From assembly GCF_030814695.1 (NCBI RefSeq), contig NZ_JAUSVL010000001.1, positions 1,302,001 to 1,366,000 of the forward strand: a DNA stretch of 64,000 nucleotides. Reading direction: 5' to 3'. Both the position numbers and the translations under genes were made by a program. The notes beneath the pieces were generated by a model, which worked only from the letters and a program-made list of their open reading frames with translations, ran no database searches and had not been told where the DNA came from. Positions 41,622 to 50,350 of the stretch are shown here, one piece after another; position 1 is the first letter of the stretch, and the number at the start of each line of letters is the position of its first letter. Source of the DNA: Oligosphaera ethanolica (lineage in GTDB: Bacteria > Verrucomicrobiota > Lentisphaeria > Oligosphaerales > Oligosphaeraceae).

Positions 41622-42544
41622 TGGTCGAAATCCACCCCTGGATAAAGCAATGCCGCCAAGTGTCGCAGCGCCTGCGGGTAATCCGGCCCGGCCTGAAACA
41701 AAAACCACTCCGCCGGCAGAAAATGCACGCGGGACGCCTTCGCGGCCGCCAGATTACCCCAGGCGGGCTGCGTCAATAGCTCCTGGCGAAATTTGCTCTG
41801 CAAGCCCGCCAGGTCGCCCATCGGCACGATCACAATCACGTCGGGGTTATCCAGCAGGAAACGCTCGTAGGAGAACTGCACTTTACGCTGTTCAGTGTTG
41901 GCGACGACATTCGTGGCGCCAAGCATGCGCGCCATGTAGCCCGTGTTGGACACCGGTGTCTCCAGGGCAAAGCCCGAGCTGGTGCAAAGGATGATCGCCA
42001 CCCGCGGCGATGGCTGCTGCCGCGCCTTGGCGCACAGCGCGGCAATATCATCTGCACCGGCATGGCCCCCGGCCGGCATCGCCTGCCCATTGAGCTTGGC
42101 AAAGAGCTCCACGAGCTCAGCGTAATCAGCGTAATTGTCGTACTCACAACACAAGGCGTCCACGCCCATGCCGCGTAGCAGCGTCGCCAGTTCCCGGTGC
42201 CGGGGAAAATCGTGGTTGAGCAAGACCAGATCGGGTTTCTGCAACAGCACCTGCTCGGCATTGATCATGTTGATCTTGCCAATCTCCGGCAGTGCGTGTG
42301 TCGCCGCCGGTAGCGCCGCCTTGCTTTTCACCGTCGGCACCGCGACCGCCTCGCCACCAGCCGCATACCATACTTTCGTTAACGACGCGTAGGCAATGAC
42401 CGTTCGCAACGGCCGTTTGCGCAAGGTAACCACCAAGCCGTCGCGTTGGCGATACACCAGCGTCGCCGCGTCCTCACGCACAATCTGCGCGCGCAAGCTG
42501 CTCAGGCCAGCCAATAGGCAACAGACTATCACTGTTCTTATCAC
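41618..42544 (-). CDS. ABC transporter substrate-binding protein (BtuF/FepB-like)
   Basis: The 308-residue exported binding protein starts MIRTVIVCCLLAGLSSLRAQ, a signal peptide without a lipobox. It has class III features: an RPLRTVIAYASL first strand, the INAEQVLLQKPDLVLLN motif and a VIVIVPMGD strand in the second lobe. It would capture a metal complex or corrinoid in the periplasm for the following permease and ATPase. No TonB receptor is in the window. Confidence 0.88.
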   Translation of the reverse strand: MIRTVIVCCLLAGLSSLRAQIVREDAATLVYRQRDGLVVTLRKRPLRTVIAYASLTKVWYAAGGEAVAVPTVKSKAALPAATHALPEIGKINMINAEQVLLQKPDLVLLNHDFPRHRELATLLRGMGVDALCCEYDNYADYAELVELFAKLNGQAMPAGGHAGADDIAALCAKARQQPSPRVAIILCTSSGFALETPVSNTGYMARMLGATNVVANTEQRKVQFSYERFLLDNPDVIVIVPMGDLAGLQSKFRQELLTQPAWGNLAAAKASRVHFLPAEWFLFQAGPDYPQALRHLAALLYPGVDFDQ

Positions 42545-42604
42545 TGCACTTACCTAACTCCTGGGACGCAAGCGACTCCCCCTCGGCGCATATTAGTCCG
42601 CGAG

Positions 42605-43402
42605 CTAATCGCTTAGCCGCGTCGGGTTATACCAATCTTCATCAGCGGCGCCCACGTAGCCCACGGCGGCTGCGGCGGCCGACGCGTGGGCGCTGTTGAT
42701 CGTCCCCACTGGCTCTGCTGACACGTGGCCATCGGCCCACGCAGTATTACAACGACGCAGATGGCGAAAATGATTGCTGCCACTCCGGCTCAAATCATAC
42801 CTGCTGCCGTCAGGCTTGACCTTGCAGTAGAGAAAGGACACCGTCCGCACCACGTCGTATTCCTTGCTGCCAACGCCCGAACGCGCGCCATCAGCAAACA
42901 ACAGGGTCTTCGCTGGAAAACGCGTGCCGAAGCGTGATACCGCCACCGACAGGCCGTTGATCGCAAAACCACCAAACCACACGCCATTGTAGGCGTAGCC
43001 GCCGCCACCCACTACCTCGCCGAAATCACCCGCCGGCTGCGCTGGCGCAAAACTCTTGAGCAGCACGACGGCCGGACACCTCAGCACCGCCGGGTCCTGC
43101 CCATAATAAGGCCCGAGTAGCGGGCTGTGCCGCATGTCCCAGACCTTGTTGGCGACTTCGATGCCAAACCAAGTGACCGTGCCCCCGTCCGTCTCGTAGG
43201 GACAAAAGAAATCCTCGTTCGCATCAGCATAGAGATGGTTGGCTAACGCCAGCTGCCGGAGATTGCTCGCGCACAACGCCGACCCAGCGCGCCGACGCGC
43301 CTTGCTCAACGCCGGCAGCAGCAGCCCCGCCAAAATAACGATCACCGCTATGACCACCAGCAGTTCCAATAGCGTAAAAACACGCCGGCGCGTCACACCC
43401 AT
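42605..43402 (-). CDS. Pseudopilin-like protein with prepilin N-terminus
   Basis: The 265-residue protein starts [20 protein letters not shown]. It has a short basic leader, then a type II pseudopilin helix ending [18 protein letters not shown]. The residue before the mature Phe is Val rather than Gly, an atypical processing site that occurs in Lentisphaerota. The C-terminal globular part contains [17 protein letters not shown] and a late [10 protein letters not shown], as in the DUF1559-type family of PVC bacteria. The start at 43402 is chosen to give a leader of the right length. Function is unknown; such proteins are usually numerous per genome. Confidence 0.85.
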   Translation of the reverse strand: MGVTRRRVFTLLELLVVIAVIVILAGLLLPALSKARRRAGSALCASNLRQLALANHLYADANEDFFCPYETDGGTVTWFGIEVANKVWDMRHSPLLGPYYGQDPAVLRCPAVVLLKSFAPAQPAGDFGEVVGGGGYAYNGVWFGGFAINGLSVAVSRFGTRFPAKTLLFADGARSGVGSKEYDVVRTVSFLYCKVKPDGSRYDLSRSGSNHFRHLRRCNTAWADGHVSAEPVGTINSAHASAAAAAVGYVGAADEDWYNPTRLSD

Positions 43403-43482
43403 GGCCAGATGCGTCAACTTAGCGCTTTGGCCTCGGCAATCACCGGCCATCACTCGGCAACACGATATCCTCCACCGAGGCA

Positions 43483-43947
43483 TCAATTCCCCGCCAAAGC
43501 CGCTTTGAGTTCCGTCAAACGCCGCAAATGCTGTTCTTCCTGGCCTTTGATGCGCCCAACCATGGCAGCATGACGCTCGCCAGTCATCTTGCCAAAGGTC
43601 TCCACAAAAAGAATGGAGTCTTGCTCCAGCCGCATGGCCAGGTCAATCACCGCAGCCGCCGTCTCGCACTGGGCCGCCGCCGATGGATCAAGATGGAATT
43701 TGCGCTCAATGATGTCCCGCAGGTAGGCGCTGGAGTCGTCGTCCAACGGCGCCTCGCCAGCGATGTTGTCCCGCAGCTGCTCGTATACCGCCTGGTGCTT
43801 CTTCTCCTGCTCCGCCAAATCCTGAAACAGCGCGACCAGCAAGGGCTGCTGCCGGCTGCCGGCCTGGCCGGAATAAAAGGCCGCACCCGTGATTTCTAAC
43901 TCGATCATGTTGTTGACGAGGTCATTCAGGTCGTAATTGATGCTCAT
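43483..43947 (-). CDS. Ferritin-like/rubrerythrin-family diiron protein
   Basis: The 154-residue four-helix-bundle protein has paired ExxH-type ligand motifs: E near [18 protein letters not shown] (first pair) and later [11 protein letters not shown] and [10 protein letters not shown]. It lacks the rubredoxin-like C-terminal CxxC domain of classical rubrerythrin. It probably handles peroxide or iron. GAGGAG lies four bases upstream of the ATG. It follows asrC by 17 bases, so it is likely co-transcribed and may protect the oxygen-sensitive reductase. Confidence 0.82.
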   Translation of the reverse strand: MSINYDLNDLVNNMIELEITGAAFYSGQAGSRQQPLLVALFQDLAEQEKKHQAVYEQLRDNIAGEAPLDDDSSAYLRDIIERKFHLDPSAAAQCETAAAVIDLAMRLEQDSILFVETFGKMTGERHAAMVGRIKGQEEQHLRRLTELKAALAGN

Positions 43948-43964
43948 GGGCCTCCTCTTCAGCG

Positions 43965-44948
43965 CTAAGGCTGCTTGAGATTGATGTCGCGTCGATAGGA
44001 CGTGCCGCCGAAGTCAATCCACGCGGCCACGCGAGTCTTGGGATGAAGCGTGATCCCGGCCAGCACGGCGTCGCGAAAGGCCGGGTAGCCCACGCGATCC
44101 ACAATGTAGCCAATGTGCTCCTTGTCCAAACCGCGGTCGATATGCTTCTCCACAAATGGCACGGTGTTCTTGATCACCTGCACCACGGCGTCTTCTTCGG
44201 CCCAGTCCAAAAAGGTCTGCGCCAAACGAGGCTGTTTCTTGCCCGTGCGCCCCATGATCACCAGGCGATAAAATCGCGTCGTACTGCGCGTCATCGCGCC
44301 CGTCGGGCATTTCAGCACGCACTCACCACAACCAATGCACAAGTCGTCACTGCGGCGAATAGCAAAATTCTCTTCGGACAACGCACCGGTCACCCGCCGC
44401 TTGCAGTTCTTAACACAGGCCAGACAGCTGATGCAGCGACTTTCGTCGTACTGCGGTTCGGTCATACCGATAACCCCGAAGTCCTGCAGATGCGCTTTGG
44501 CGCAGTCGTTGGGACAACCCGTCACCGCTACCTTGAAATGGAGGTCATTCGGGTAGAGCTCGCGCTCAATGCGCTGCGCCAAGGCCGTGGTGTCATAGTT
44601 CGCAAAAGGACAGACACGATTGCCAATGCAAGCCGAGATATTGCGAGCCCCGGCCGCCGGATAACCACCATCCGGATTATCCAGCGGAATGCCGAGCATC
44701 TCCAGCAAAGGCCGGATCTTCCGGTTGATCTCCGGCATGGCCGCAAAAGCAATACCGGGCACTTCGAAACCCTGCCGCGCCGTGAGATGTACCGTGCCGT
44801 TGCCATAGGTGTCGGCAAGTTCCTGAATCAACGACAGATAAGAACTCGCCAAATGACCACCCGGAACGCGGATCCGCAAGGCCGTGATGCCCCGATGCCG
44901 CGTGATCCGAAAGGCGTTCTTCTTCACTTTTTTGGTGTTGATATCCAT
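43965..44948 (-). CDS. asrC: Anaerobic sulfite reductase subunit C
   Basis: AsrC is the sirohaem catalytic subunit reducing sulfite to sulfide. Its 327 residues include a sirohaem/4Fe-4S ligand pattern of CIGNRVC followed by GCPNDC, and a ferredoxin insert with CISCLACVKNC and CIGCGECVLKCPTG. It has the nitrite/sulfite reductase half-domain (HLTARQGFEVPG). AAGGAAGG precedes the ATG. It lies in the order asrA-asrB-asrC, as in Salmonella and clostridia. Confidence 0.93.
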   Translation of the reverse strand: MDINTKKVKKNAFRITRHRGITALRIRVPGGHLASSYLSLIQELADTYGNGTVHLTARQGFEVPGIAFAAMPEINRKIRPLLEMLGIPLDNPDGGYPAAGARNISACIGNRVCPFANYDTTALAQRIERELYPNDLHFKVAVTGCPNDCAKAHLQDFGVIGMTEPQYDESRCISCLACVKNCKRRVTGALSEENFAIRRSDDLCIGCGECVLKCPTGAMTRSTTRFYRLVIMGRTGKKQPRLAQTFLDWAEEDAVVQVIKNTVPFVEKHIDRGLDKEHIGYIVDRVGYPAFRDAVLAGITLHPKTRVAAWIDFGGTSYRRDINLKQP

Positions 44949-44960
44949 GATCGCCCTTCC

Positions 44961-45749
44961 TTAATCAAGCAGCAGCCGCGCCTTGGCGTAGTTGAACACC
45001 GGCCCCTCCAGACACACGTAGGTCTCGTCAATCTTGCAATGACCGCATTTGCCCAGGCCACAACTCATCTTCCGCTCAAAGGAGACCGTGATCGCTTCTG
45101 CTGACACACCACGCTGGAGTAAACCCAACGTGGAAAATTTCATCATCGGCGGCGGGCCGACGACGATCGCCTCCGTCGGCCCGTCATGGAACGCGTACTG
45201 GTCAATGTGCTGGGTGACCAGGCCAGTCTGACCGCGCCACTGCTCATCGCCGCGATCAACGGTCAGAATGACGTCCGCCCCCCTTCGCCACTCCTCTATC
45301 TCAGCGGCAAAAAGCACATCCGCCGGCGATTTGAAACCGAGGATGAGCGCAAAGGCCTTGAGGTCATCACGGTGGGCAAGAAAATGGCGAATGAGGCTCT
45401 TCACCGGCGCCAGGCCGGTGCCACCAGTAACCATCAGCAGGTTCTTACCACAATACTGCTTCGGGTCAAAACCCCGCCCATAGGGCCCTCGCGCATACAC
45501 GACATCCCCCGGCCGCAGCACAAAGACACCACGCGTGACCCGGCCAACACTGCGAATGGTCAAATCAAGCCACCCGGGACCAAAATCACTGATGGATATG
45601 GGCGCCTCGCCAAGCCCAGGCAAAGACAGCTCCAGAAACTGCCCGAAACCCGGCGCCATATCGGACTCAAGCCGAAATGTCCAGTCAATCGCAGTCTGCT
45701 GCGTCACCGATAAAATGCGCTGCGGGCGGGGTAAGTAGGGATTATTCAT
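44961..45749 (-). CDS. asrB: Anaerobic sulfite reductase subunit B
   Basis: AsrB is the flavin/NAD(P)H-binding electron-input subunit (262 residues). It has an FAD-binding barrel, the nucleotide-binding motif TGGTGLAPVKSLI and a C-terminal 2Fe-2S cysteine set (CGLGKCGHCKID and YVCLEGP), like dihydroorotate dehydrogenase electron-transfer proteins. Its start lies within the end of asrA (eight-base overlap), indicating translational coupling. Confidence 0.93.
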   Translation of the reverse strand: MNNPYLPRPQRILSVTQQTAIDWTFRLESDMAPGFGQFLELSLPGLGEAPISISDFGPGWLDLTIRSVGRVTRGVFVLRPGDVVYARGPYGRGFDPKQYCGKNLLMVTGGTGLAPVKSLIRHFLAHRDDLKAFALILGFKSPADVLFAAEIEEWRRGADVILTVDRGDEQWRGQTGLVTQHIDQYAFHDGPTEAIVVGPPPMMKFSTLGLLQRGVSAEAITVSFERKMSCGLGKCGHCKIDETYVCLEGPVFNYAKARLLLD

Positions 45750-46767
45750 GCGTCATCTCCCGGCTTATGCGCCCCAGGCGCTCGATGCAGGTTGGAAAGG
45801 ATATGTACTCCGGACACACGTCGTCACAGCGACCACAGCCCACGCACATGTGAAAGCCGAAGCGACGCTTGAAGTCATTGATCTTGTGCATAGTCTTGAA
45901 ACGCATGCGGTCGCCGTTCTTTGCCCGAAAGCTGTGGCCGCCGGCCATGTCAGTGAAACCGTCAATATGACAGCCGGCCCATACCCGCCGGCGCTCACCC
46001 AACGCCTGGTTGCGGCCGTAACTGACGTCTTGCATGGTGAAACAACTGCAGGTCACACAGGACGTGTTGCATCGACCACAGGCGATGCAGCGGCTGCTGT
46101 ATTCCTGCCATATCTCATGCTGAAACAAGGCACCGAGATCAACTCTTGACAAATCCGGCACCTGCACACTTGTCTTGTTCGCCGTCACAAATGCCAAAAA
46201 CGCCGCCGCGTCCTCACCACCCGCAAAAAACGGCGCGAAACTCCCGTCTTTAATCTCCACCCGGACGCCATCGCCCTCAAAACGACAGGCGCAGGCGTAG
46301 TCGTCACTGCGATTCGCATCCATTGATACGCAAAAACAACTGTCGAAACCCTCACGACATTCGATCAGGAAAAATTTCACCCGCTCACGCCGCCGGGCGT
46401 AATAGGGGTCCGGCTCCGAACCATTGTGCAGAAATATAGTGTCGAGCCGCTTGATGCCGTTGATATCGCAAGGCCGCAGGAAGATTATCGTCGGCCGGTC
46501 GTCAAATGCCGCCGGCGTGATGTCCTTGTCGCGGAAATAAAACAGGGTCTCCCGCACGGGAAAGAGACATTCTTTCGGGCTGAAATAGGTCTTGCCCTCC
46601 AGATACAGATCGCTGAGGCTGCCAATCTCACCGTAGCCCGTGACGTCTGCACCCGAATGAGCGCCTTTGCCGGGAAAACGCCGCGGGCCCAGCAGCCGGT
46701 ACTCACGCCCAAGCTCGCAAAGCACGCGATCAAAGGCGTCATTACTAAGATGTTTATTGGTGGACAA
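45742..46767 (-). CDS. asrA: Anaerobic sulfite reductase subunit A
   Basis: AsrA is the iron-sulfur electron-transfer subunit (341 residues) with two ferredoxin-like clusters, CIACGRCNTSCVTC and CVGCGRCDDVCPEYISFPTC. The N-terminal half carries the RPCDINGIKRLDTIFL motif of the family. The start is a TTG at 46767 with AAAGGAG seven bases upstream. It is the first of the asr genes proper, 27 bases after the small TIGR04076-like gene. Confidence 0.93.
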   Translation of the reverse strand: MSTNKHLSNDAFDRVLCELGREYRLLGPRRFPGKGAHSGADVTGYGEIGSLSDLYLEGKTYFSPKECLFPVRETLFYFRDKDITPAAFDDRPTIIFLRPCDINGIKRLDTIFLHNGSEPDPYYARRRERVKFFLIECREGFDSCFCVSMDANRSDDYACACRFEGDGVRVEIKDGSFAPFFAGGEDAAAFLAFVTANKTSVQVPDLSRVDLGALFQHEIWQEYSSRCIACGRCNTSCVTCSCFTMQDVSYGRNQALGERRRVWAGCHIDGFTDMAGGHSFRAKNGDRMRFKTMHKINDFKRRFGFHMCVGCGRCDDVCPEYISFPTCIERLGRISREMTHE

Positions 46768-46794
46768 GATGGACTCCTTTGCTGGCGACGTTCT

Positions 46795-47073
46795 TCACTC
46801 CTGATCATCCGGCTGTTCCTCCGGCACGAGCTCAAAGATATTGAGCACGTCCGGATCCGGGCAGGAAAACAAAATGCGGCCATCACGCACACGAGGCGCC
46901 TCTCCGCCATAGCGAATGATGTCGATATACGGAAAGGCGACATGCATGGCCAGGGGACAGAGTTTGCCGCGCTCACTCGCGTAATCAAAACGATCGCCAA
47001 CCTGATGCCCACGATGGCAGGCACAGGCACCACGACGCTCACGCAAGATGATGGTGACGTTCTTTTTCTTCAT
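46795..47073 (-). CDS. TIGR04076-like small cysteine-containing protein
   Basis: The protein has 92 residues. The sequence has a CHRGHQVGDRFDY segment, then LCPLAMHVAFPYIDIIRYGG and a C-terminal CPDPD. This matches my memory of the TIGR04076 family, found near redox and anaerobic genes; its function is unknown. It is the first gene of the unit running through asrABC, and may be a sulfur or redox accessory protein. AAGGG lies upstream of the ATG. Confidence 0.75.
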   Translation of the reverse strand: MKKKNVTIILRERRGACACHRGHQVGDRFDYASERGKLCPLAMHVAFPYIDIIRYGGEAPRVRDGRILFSCPDPDVLNIFELVPEEQPDDQE

Positions 47074-47369
47074 GACTACCCTTGGAAAACAACAAAAGGA
47101 AATGGTTCACAACCACTGGCGCCTCATGTGCAAAAAAGTTAACCGCCCCACGCTATTTTACGACGCCACCGGCAAATAAAACGCGCCGACATTGGCAAAA
47201 CTTGTCGACACCATGAACGCCCCGGGCCGGATGGACCGCCTTTTCAGGCAACTGCCCTTCGGTGCGCGGTCTGCGCCTCTGGCACGACCGCGCAAGCGGC
47301 ATTATGCTTAATCCCCAGTACGCACACACACGCATCCTCACCACGGAACCCGCAACCGGAGATCATCAC
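47074..47369. other. Divergent promoter region, asr operon / ribulokinase
   Basis: This non-coding stretch of about 296 bases must contain both promoters. I see no convincing promoter pair or operator. Short frames across it are not supported. Confidence 0.5.
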
Positions 47370-48965
47370 ATGGACAGCATTCTCTGCATCGGCTTGGACT
47401 TCGGCACCGACAGCGTCCGCGCGGTGCTTGCCCGCACCGACAACGGCGACATCATCGCCACCAGCGTTCACGAGTATGCGCGCTGGTCACGTGGCGACTA
47501 CTGCGATCCCGCCGCCATGCAGTTCCGTCAACACCCGCTGGACTACCTCGAAGGCACCGAGGCGGTCGTCCGCGGCGTCATGGCCGGCATTGACCCGGCG
47601 CGCGTCGTCGGCATCGGCATCGATACCACGGGCTCAACGCCCTGCGCCGTAAACCGCGATGGCACGCCGCTGGCCCTCACCCCCGAATTCGCCGATGACC
47701 CCGACGCCATGTTCATTCTCTGGAAAGACCACACGGCCATCGCCGAAGCCGAGCGCATCAATGACTACGCCCACTCCTGGGGTGGACCCGACTACACGCT
47801 CTACGAAGGCGGCACTTACTCCAGCGAGTGGTTTTGGTCAAAACTCCTCCATGTCCTCCGGCGTAATCCGCAGCTCCGGCGGGCCGCCTGCAGCTTCGTG
47901 GAGCACTGCGACTGGCTCTGCGCCGAACTCGCCGGCCAACGCGACCCGCTGACCATCAGCCGCAGTCGCTGCGCCGCCGGCCACAAGGCCATGTGGCATG
48001 AATCGTGGGGCGGCCTGCCGGCAGATGAATTCCTCGCCGGCGTCGACCCGCTGCTCGCCGGCTGGCGCTGTCGCATCTCGCCGCAGAGCCAGACAGCCGA
48101 CCTGCCCGTCGGCACGCTCTGCCCGCAATGGGCCGCCAGACTCGGCCTCGGCAAACACGTGGTCATCGCCGGCGGTATGATCGACTGCCATGCCGGCGCC
48201 GTCGGCGCTGGCATCCGCGCCAACGAGCTGGTCAAAGTCTTCGGCACCTCGACCTGCGACATCCTGGTCAGCAAAAACGTACCCACCTGCGTCCGTGGCA
48301 TCTGCGGCCAAGTGGACGGCTCGGTCGTCCCCGGCATGATCGGCCTGGAAGCAGGCCAGGCGGCCTTCGGCGATGTTTACGCGTGGTTCCGCCGCCTGCT
48401 CTCCTACGAAGCGCCGACATCTCTGTCCAAGCTTGACAAAGAGGCTGCCGCGCTGCCCATCAATCCCCAGGGCCCCCTGGCCATGGACTGGTTCAACGGC
48501 CGCCGCAGCCCCGACGCCAATCCCCATCTCAGCGGTGCCATCATCGGCCTGAATCTCGGCACCACCCCCGCCATGATCTTCCGCGCGCTGGTGGAAGCCA
48601 CCTGCTGCGGCGCGCGCGCCATCATTGAACGCTTTATCAGCGAGGGCATCGCTGTCAATGCGCTGTTGGCCACAGGCGGCATTGCGCGCAAATCGCCCTT
48701 CGTCATGCAGACCTGCGCCGACATCCTCAACCGGCCCATCCGCGTGGCGGCTTCCGACCAGGTCTGCGCCCTCGGCGGCGCCATGTTCGCCGCCGTCGCC
48801 GCCGGCGTCTACCCCGACACCGAAACAGCCATGGCGCACATGAGCCCGGGCTTCGACATCACCTACACGCCCCGGCCAGAATTCGTCGCCCAGTACGACC
48901 AGCTCTACCAACGCTACCAACGCTACGCGGAAATCCTGGAAAACGCCGCCATGGCCGACCGCTGA
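47370..48965 (+). CDS. araB: Ribulokinase
   Basis: This FGGY kinase phosphorylates L-ribulose (or a related ketose) at O5. The 531-residue product starts MDSILCIGLDFGTDSVRAVL. It has the GIDTTGSTPCAVNRDGTPL motif, the FGTSTCDILVSK second phosphate region, and GVYPDTETAMAHM at the C-terminus, all typical of AraB. The start at 47370 has CGGAGA eight bases upstream. No araA or araD is adjacent; the following aldolase is convergent. Confidence 0.92.
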   Translation: MDSILCIGLDFGTDSVRAVLARTDNGDIIATSVHEYARWSRGDYCDPAAMQFRQHPLDYLEGTEAVVRGVMAGIDPARVVGIGIDTTGSTPCAVNRDGTPLALTPEFADDPDAMFILWKDHTAIAEAERINDYAHSWGGPDYTLYEGGTYSSEWFWSKLLHVLRRNPQLRRAACSFVEHCDWLCAELAGQRDPLTISRSRCAAGHKAMWHESWGGLPADEFLAGVDPLLAGWRCRISPQSQTADLPVGTLCPQWAARLGLGKHVVIAGGMIDCHAGAVGAGIRANELVKVFGTSTCDILVSKNVPTCVRGICGQVDGSVVPGMIGLEAGQAAFGDVYAWFRRLLSYEAPTSLSKLDKEAAALPINPQGPLAMDWFNGRRSPDANPHLSGAIIGLNLGTTPAMIFRALVEATCCGARAIIERFISEGIAVNALLATGGIARKSPFVMQTCADILNRPIRVAASDQVCALGGAMFAAVAAGVYPDTETAMAHMSPGFDITYTPRPEFVAQYDQLYQRYQRYAEILENAAMADR

Positions 48966-48976
48966 GGGGCCGTCGC

Positions 48977-49756
48977 TCAGGCAATGCCGTTGAAGATGCC
49001 CAGGACTTTGTCGCAAAAGGCGTTCATCGCGCCGACATCCGACCCGCAGTTGAGAAAGTCGTAGCCCATGGCAAAATACTCGGCCATGGTGTCAGGGCCG
49101 GTGGTCGTACCAGCGAACTTGCCGTATTTGTGGGCCGTGTCAACAACGAGCTTGCGCACCCGGCACACCTCGGGGTGATTCAGCTCGCCGGGGCAGCCCA
49201 GCGCGTGACTGTAGTCACCGGGGCCAAAGAAGATGAGGTCAATGCCGGGCACCTGACAGATTTCGTCCAGCTCGGCCAACGGCTCGGGGTCCTCAATCTG
49301 GATCATGACAATGCGGTTGGCATTGGCAAACTCCACGTAGTCCTTGGTGGGCATGCGGCAGTAACGGCCGTCGGCGTTGCCGCCGTCCACCGGCCGACGA
49401 CCAATGGGATGAAAGCGCGTCCAGTGCGCAATCTCGCGCGCCTCGGCAGCACTCATCACGTGGGGCACCATGATGCCCGTCGCATCGGCCTCCAGGGGCA
49501 GGATGTAGTCGCTGTAGCAGCCCTTCGACACCCGCACAATGCAGTCGGCGCCATGGGCCTTCGCCGCCAGTATCTGCTTCTCCATGGTGTGAAAATCCGT
49601 GGGGACGTGCTCACGACACAACCAAATACAGTCAAAACCCGCCATGGCGGGCATCTCGGTCGCGCGACTGCAGGCAAAGTTGTTCTTGAAGGACAGGGCT
49701 TTCTTGCCGGCGCGCATTTTATCCAACACCACACTTCGACGGGGTTCGCTGCTCAT
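48977..49756 (-). CDS. HpcH/HpaI aldolase/citrate lyase family protein
   Basis: The protein is a 259-residue TIM barrel resembling class II pyruvate aldolases. MAGFDCIWLCREHVPTD carries the probable catalytic region. VMIQIEDPEPLAELDEI and GIDLIFFGPGDYS give the metal-binding Glu and Asp, and GIMVPHVMSAAEAREI is typical. It would cleave or form 2-keto-3-deoxy sugar acids; the substrate is unknown. The start at 49756 has AAGGAG nine bases upstream. Confidence 0.85.
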   Translation of the reverse strand: MSSEPRRSVVLDKMRAGKKALSFKNNFACSRATEMPAMAGFDCIWLCREHVPTDFHTMEKQILAAKAHGADCIVRVSKGCYSDYILPLEADATGIMVPHVMSAAEAREIAHWTRFHPIGRRPVDGGNADGRYCRMPTKDYVEFANANRIVMIQIEDPEPLAELDEICQVPGIDLIFFGPGDYSHALGCPGELNHPEVCRVRKLVVDTAHKYGKFAGTTTGPDTMAEYFAMGYDFLNCGSDVGAMNAFCDKVLGIFNGIA

Positions 49757-49813
49757 GTGACCGCACTCCTTGCCGCCGACACTTATCCGGCGCCGGCAGA
49801 CCAAATTGGTTGT

Positions 49814-50314
49814 TTACAGATCAAGACCCATCACATAGTCGTCCATGTAGAAGCTGTTACCAATGGCGTTCTTGACGTCGGCCTGCACCGCGAAGCCATT
49901 GCGCTTGTACGCCTTGATCGCCCGGCTATTCTGCTTGTTGACATTGAGAACCAGCCGTTTGGCGCCTTTTGCCCGCGCCGCCGCAATGGCATGCTGCAGC
50001 ATCTGCGAACCAACGCCTCGTCCATGATAGCTCGGTAGCAGGTACAGCTTGTGCAACTTCATCACGCCATCGCCATGCGGCCCAAAAGACACAATGCCAA
50101 TCCGCTTCTCACCATCAAGAGCAAACTCGTAAACGATGCCCTCGCGAATCTCCCGGGCAATCACCGCCGGGGCGTACATCATGGGCAACATATAGTCGAT
50201 CTGCTCCTGCGAGATAATGCCCTTATAGGCGTCCTGCCAGATTTCCGTCGCCAACGCATAGGCCTGCTGATATTCCTCTTCACTCGCCATGGGCGCGTAC
50301 TTCAGCTCGTTCAT
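49814..50314 (-). CDS. GNAT-family N-acetyltransferase
   Basis: This 166-residue acetyl-CoA-dependent acyltransferase has motif A as LHKLYLLPSYHGRGVGSQML and motif B as LNVNKQNSRAIKAYKRNGF. The start at 50314 has GGAAGG nine bases upstream; the ATG at 50323 is too close to it. The acceptor cannot be predicted. It lies 57 bases upstream of the aldolase in the same direction. Confidence 0.88.
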   Translation of the reverse strand: MNELKYAPMASEEEYQQAYALATEIWQDAYKGIISQEQIDYMLPMMYAPAVIAREIREGIVYEFALDGEKRIGIVSFGPHGDGVMKLHKLYLLPSYHGRGVGSQMLQHAIAAARAKGAKRLVLNVNKQNSRAIKAYKRNGFAVQADVKNAIGNSFYMDDYVMGLDL

Positions 50315-50350
50315 TGTCGCCATCCTTCCATTATTCGGCTTTCGGCAGCG

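Noticed and set aside
47162..47258. Operator-like GTCGAC palindrome in the divergent asr/araB region
   Set aside because: It is a six-base palindrome only, without flanking symmetry, and expected by chance.
47838..49016. 392-codon minus-strand frame
   Set aside because: It is antisense to araB, which has all expected kinase motifs. The frame is Gly/Ala/Asp-rich shadow sequence.
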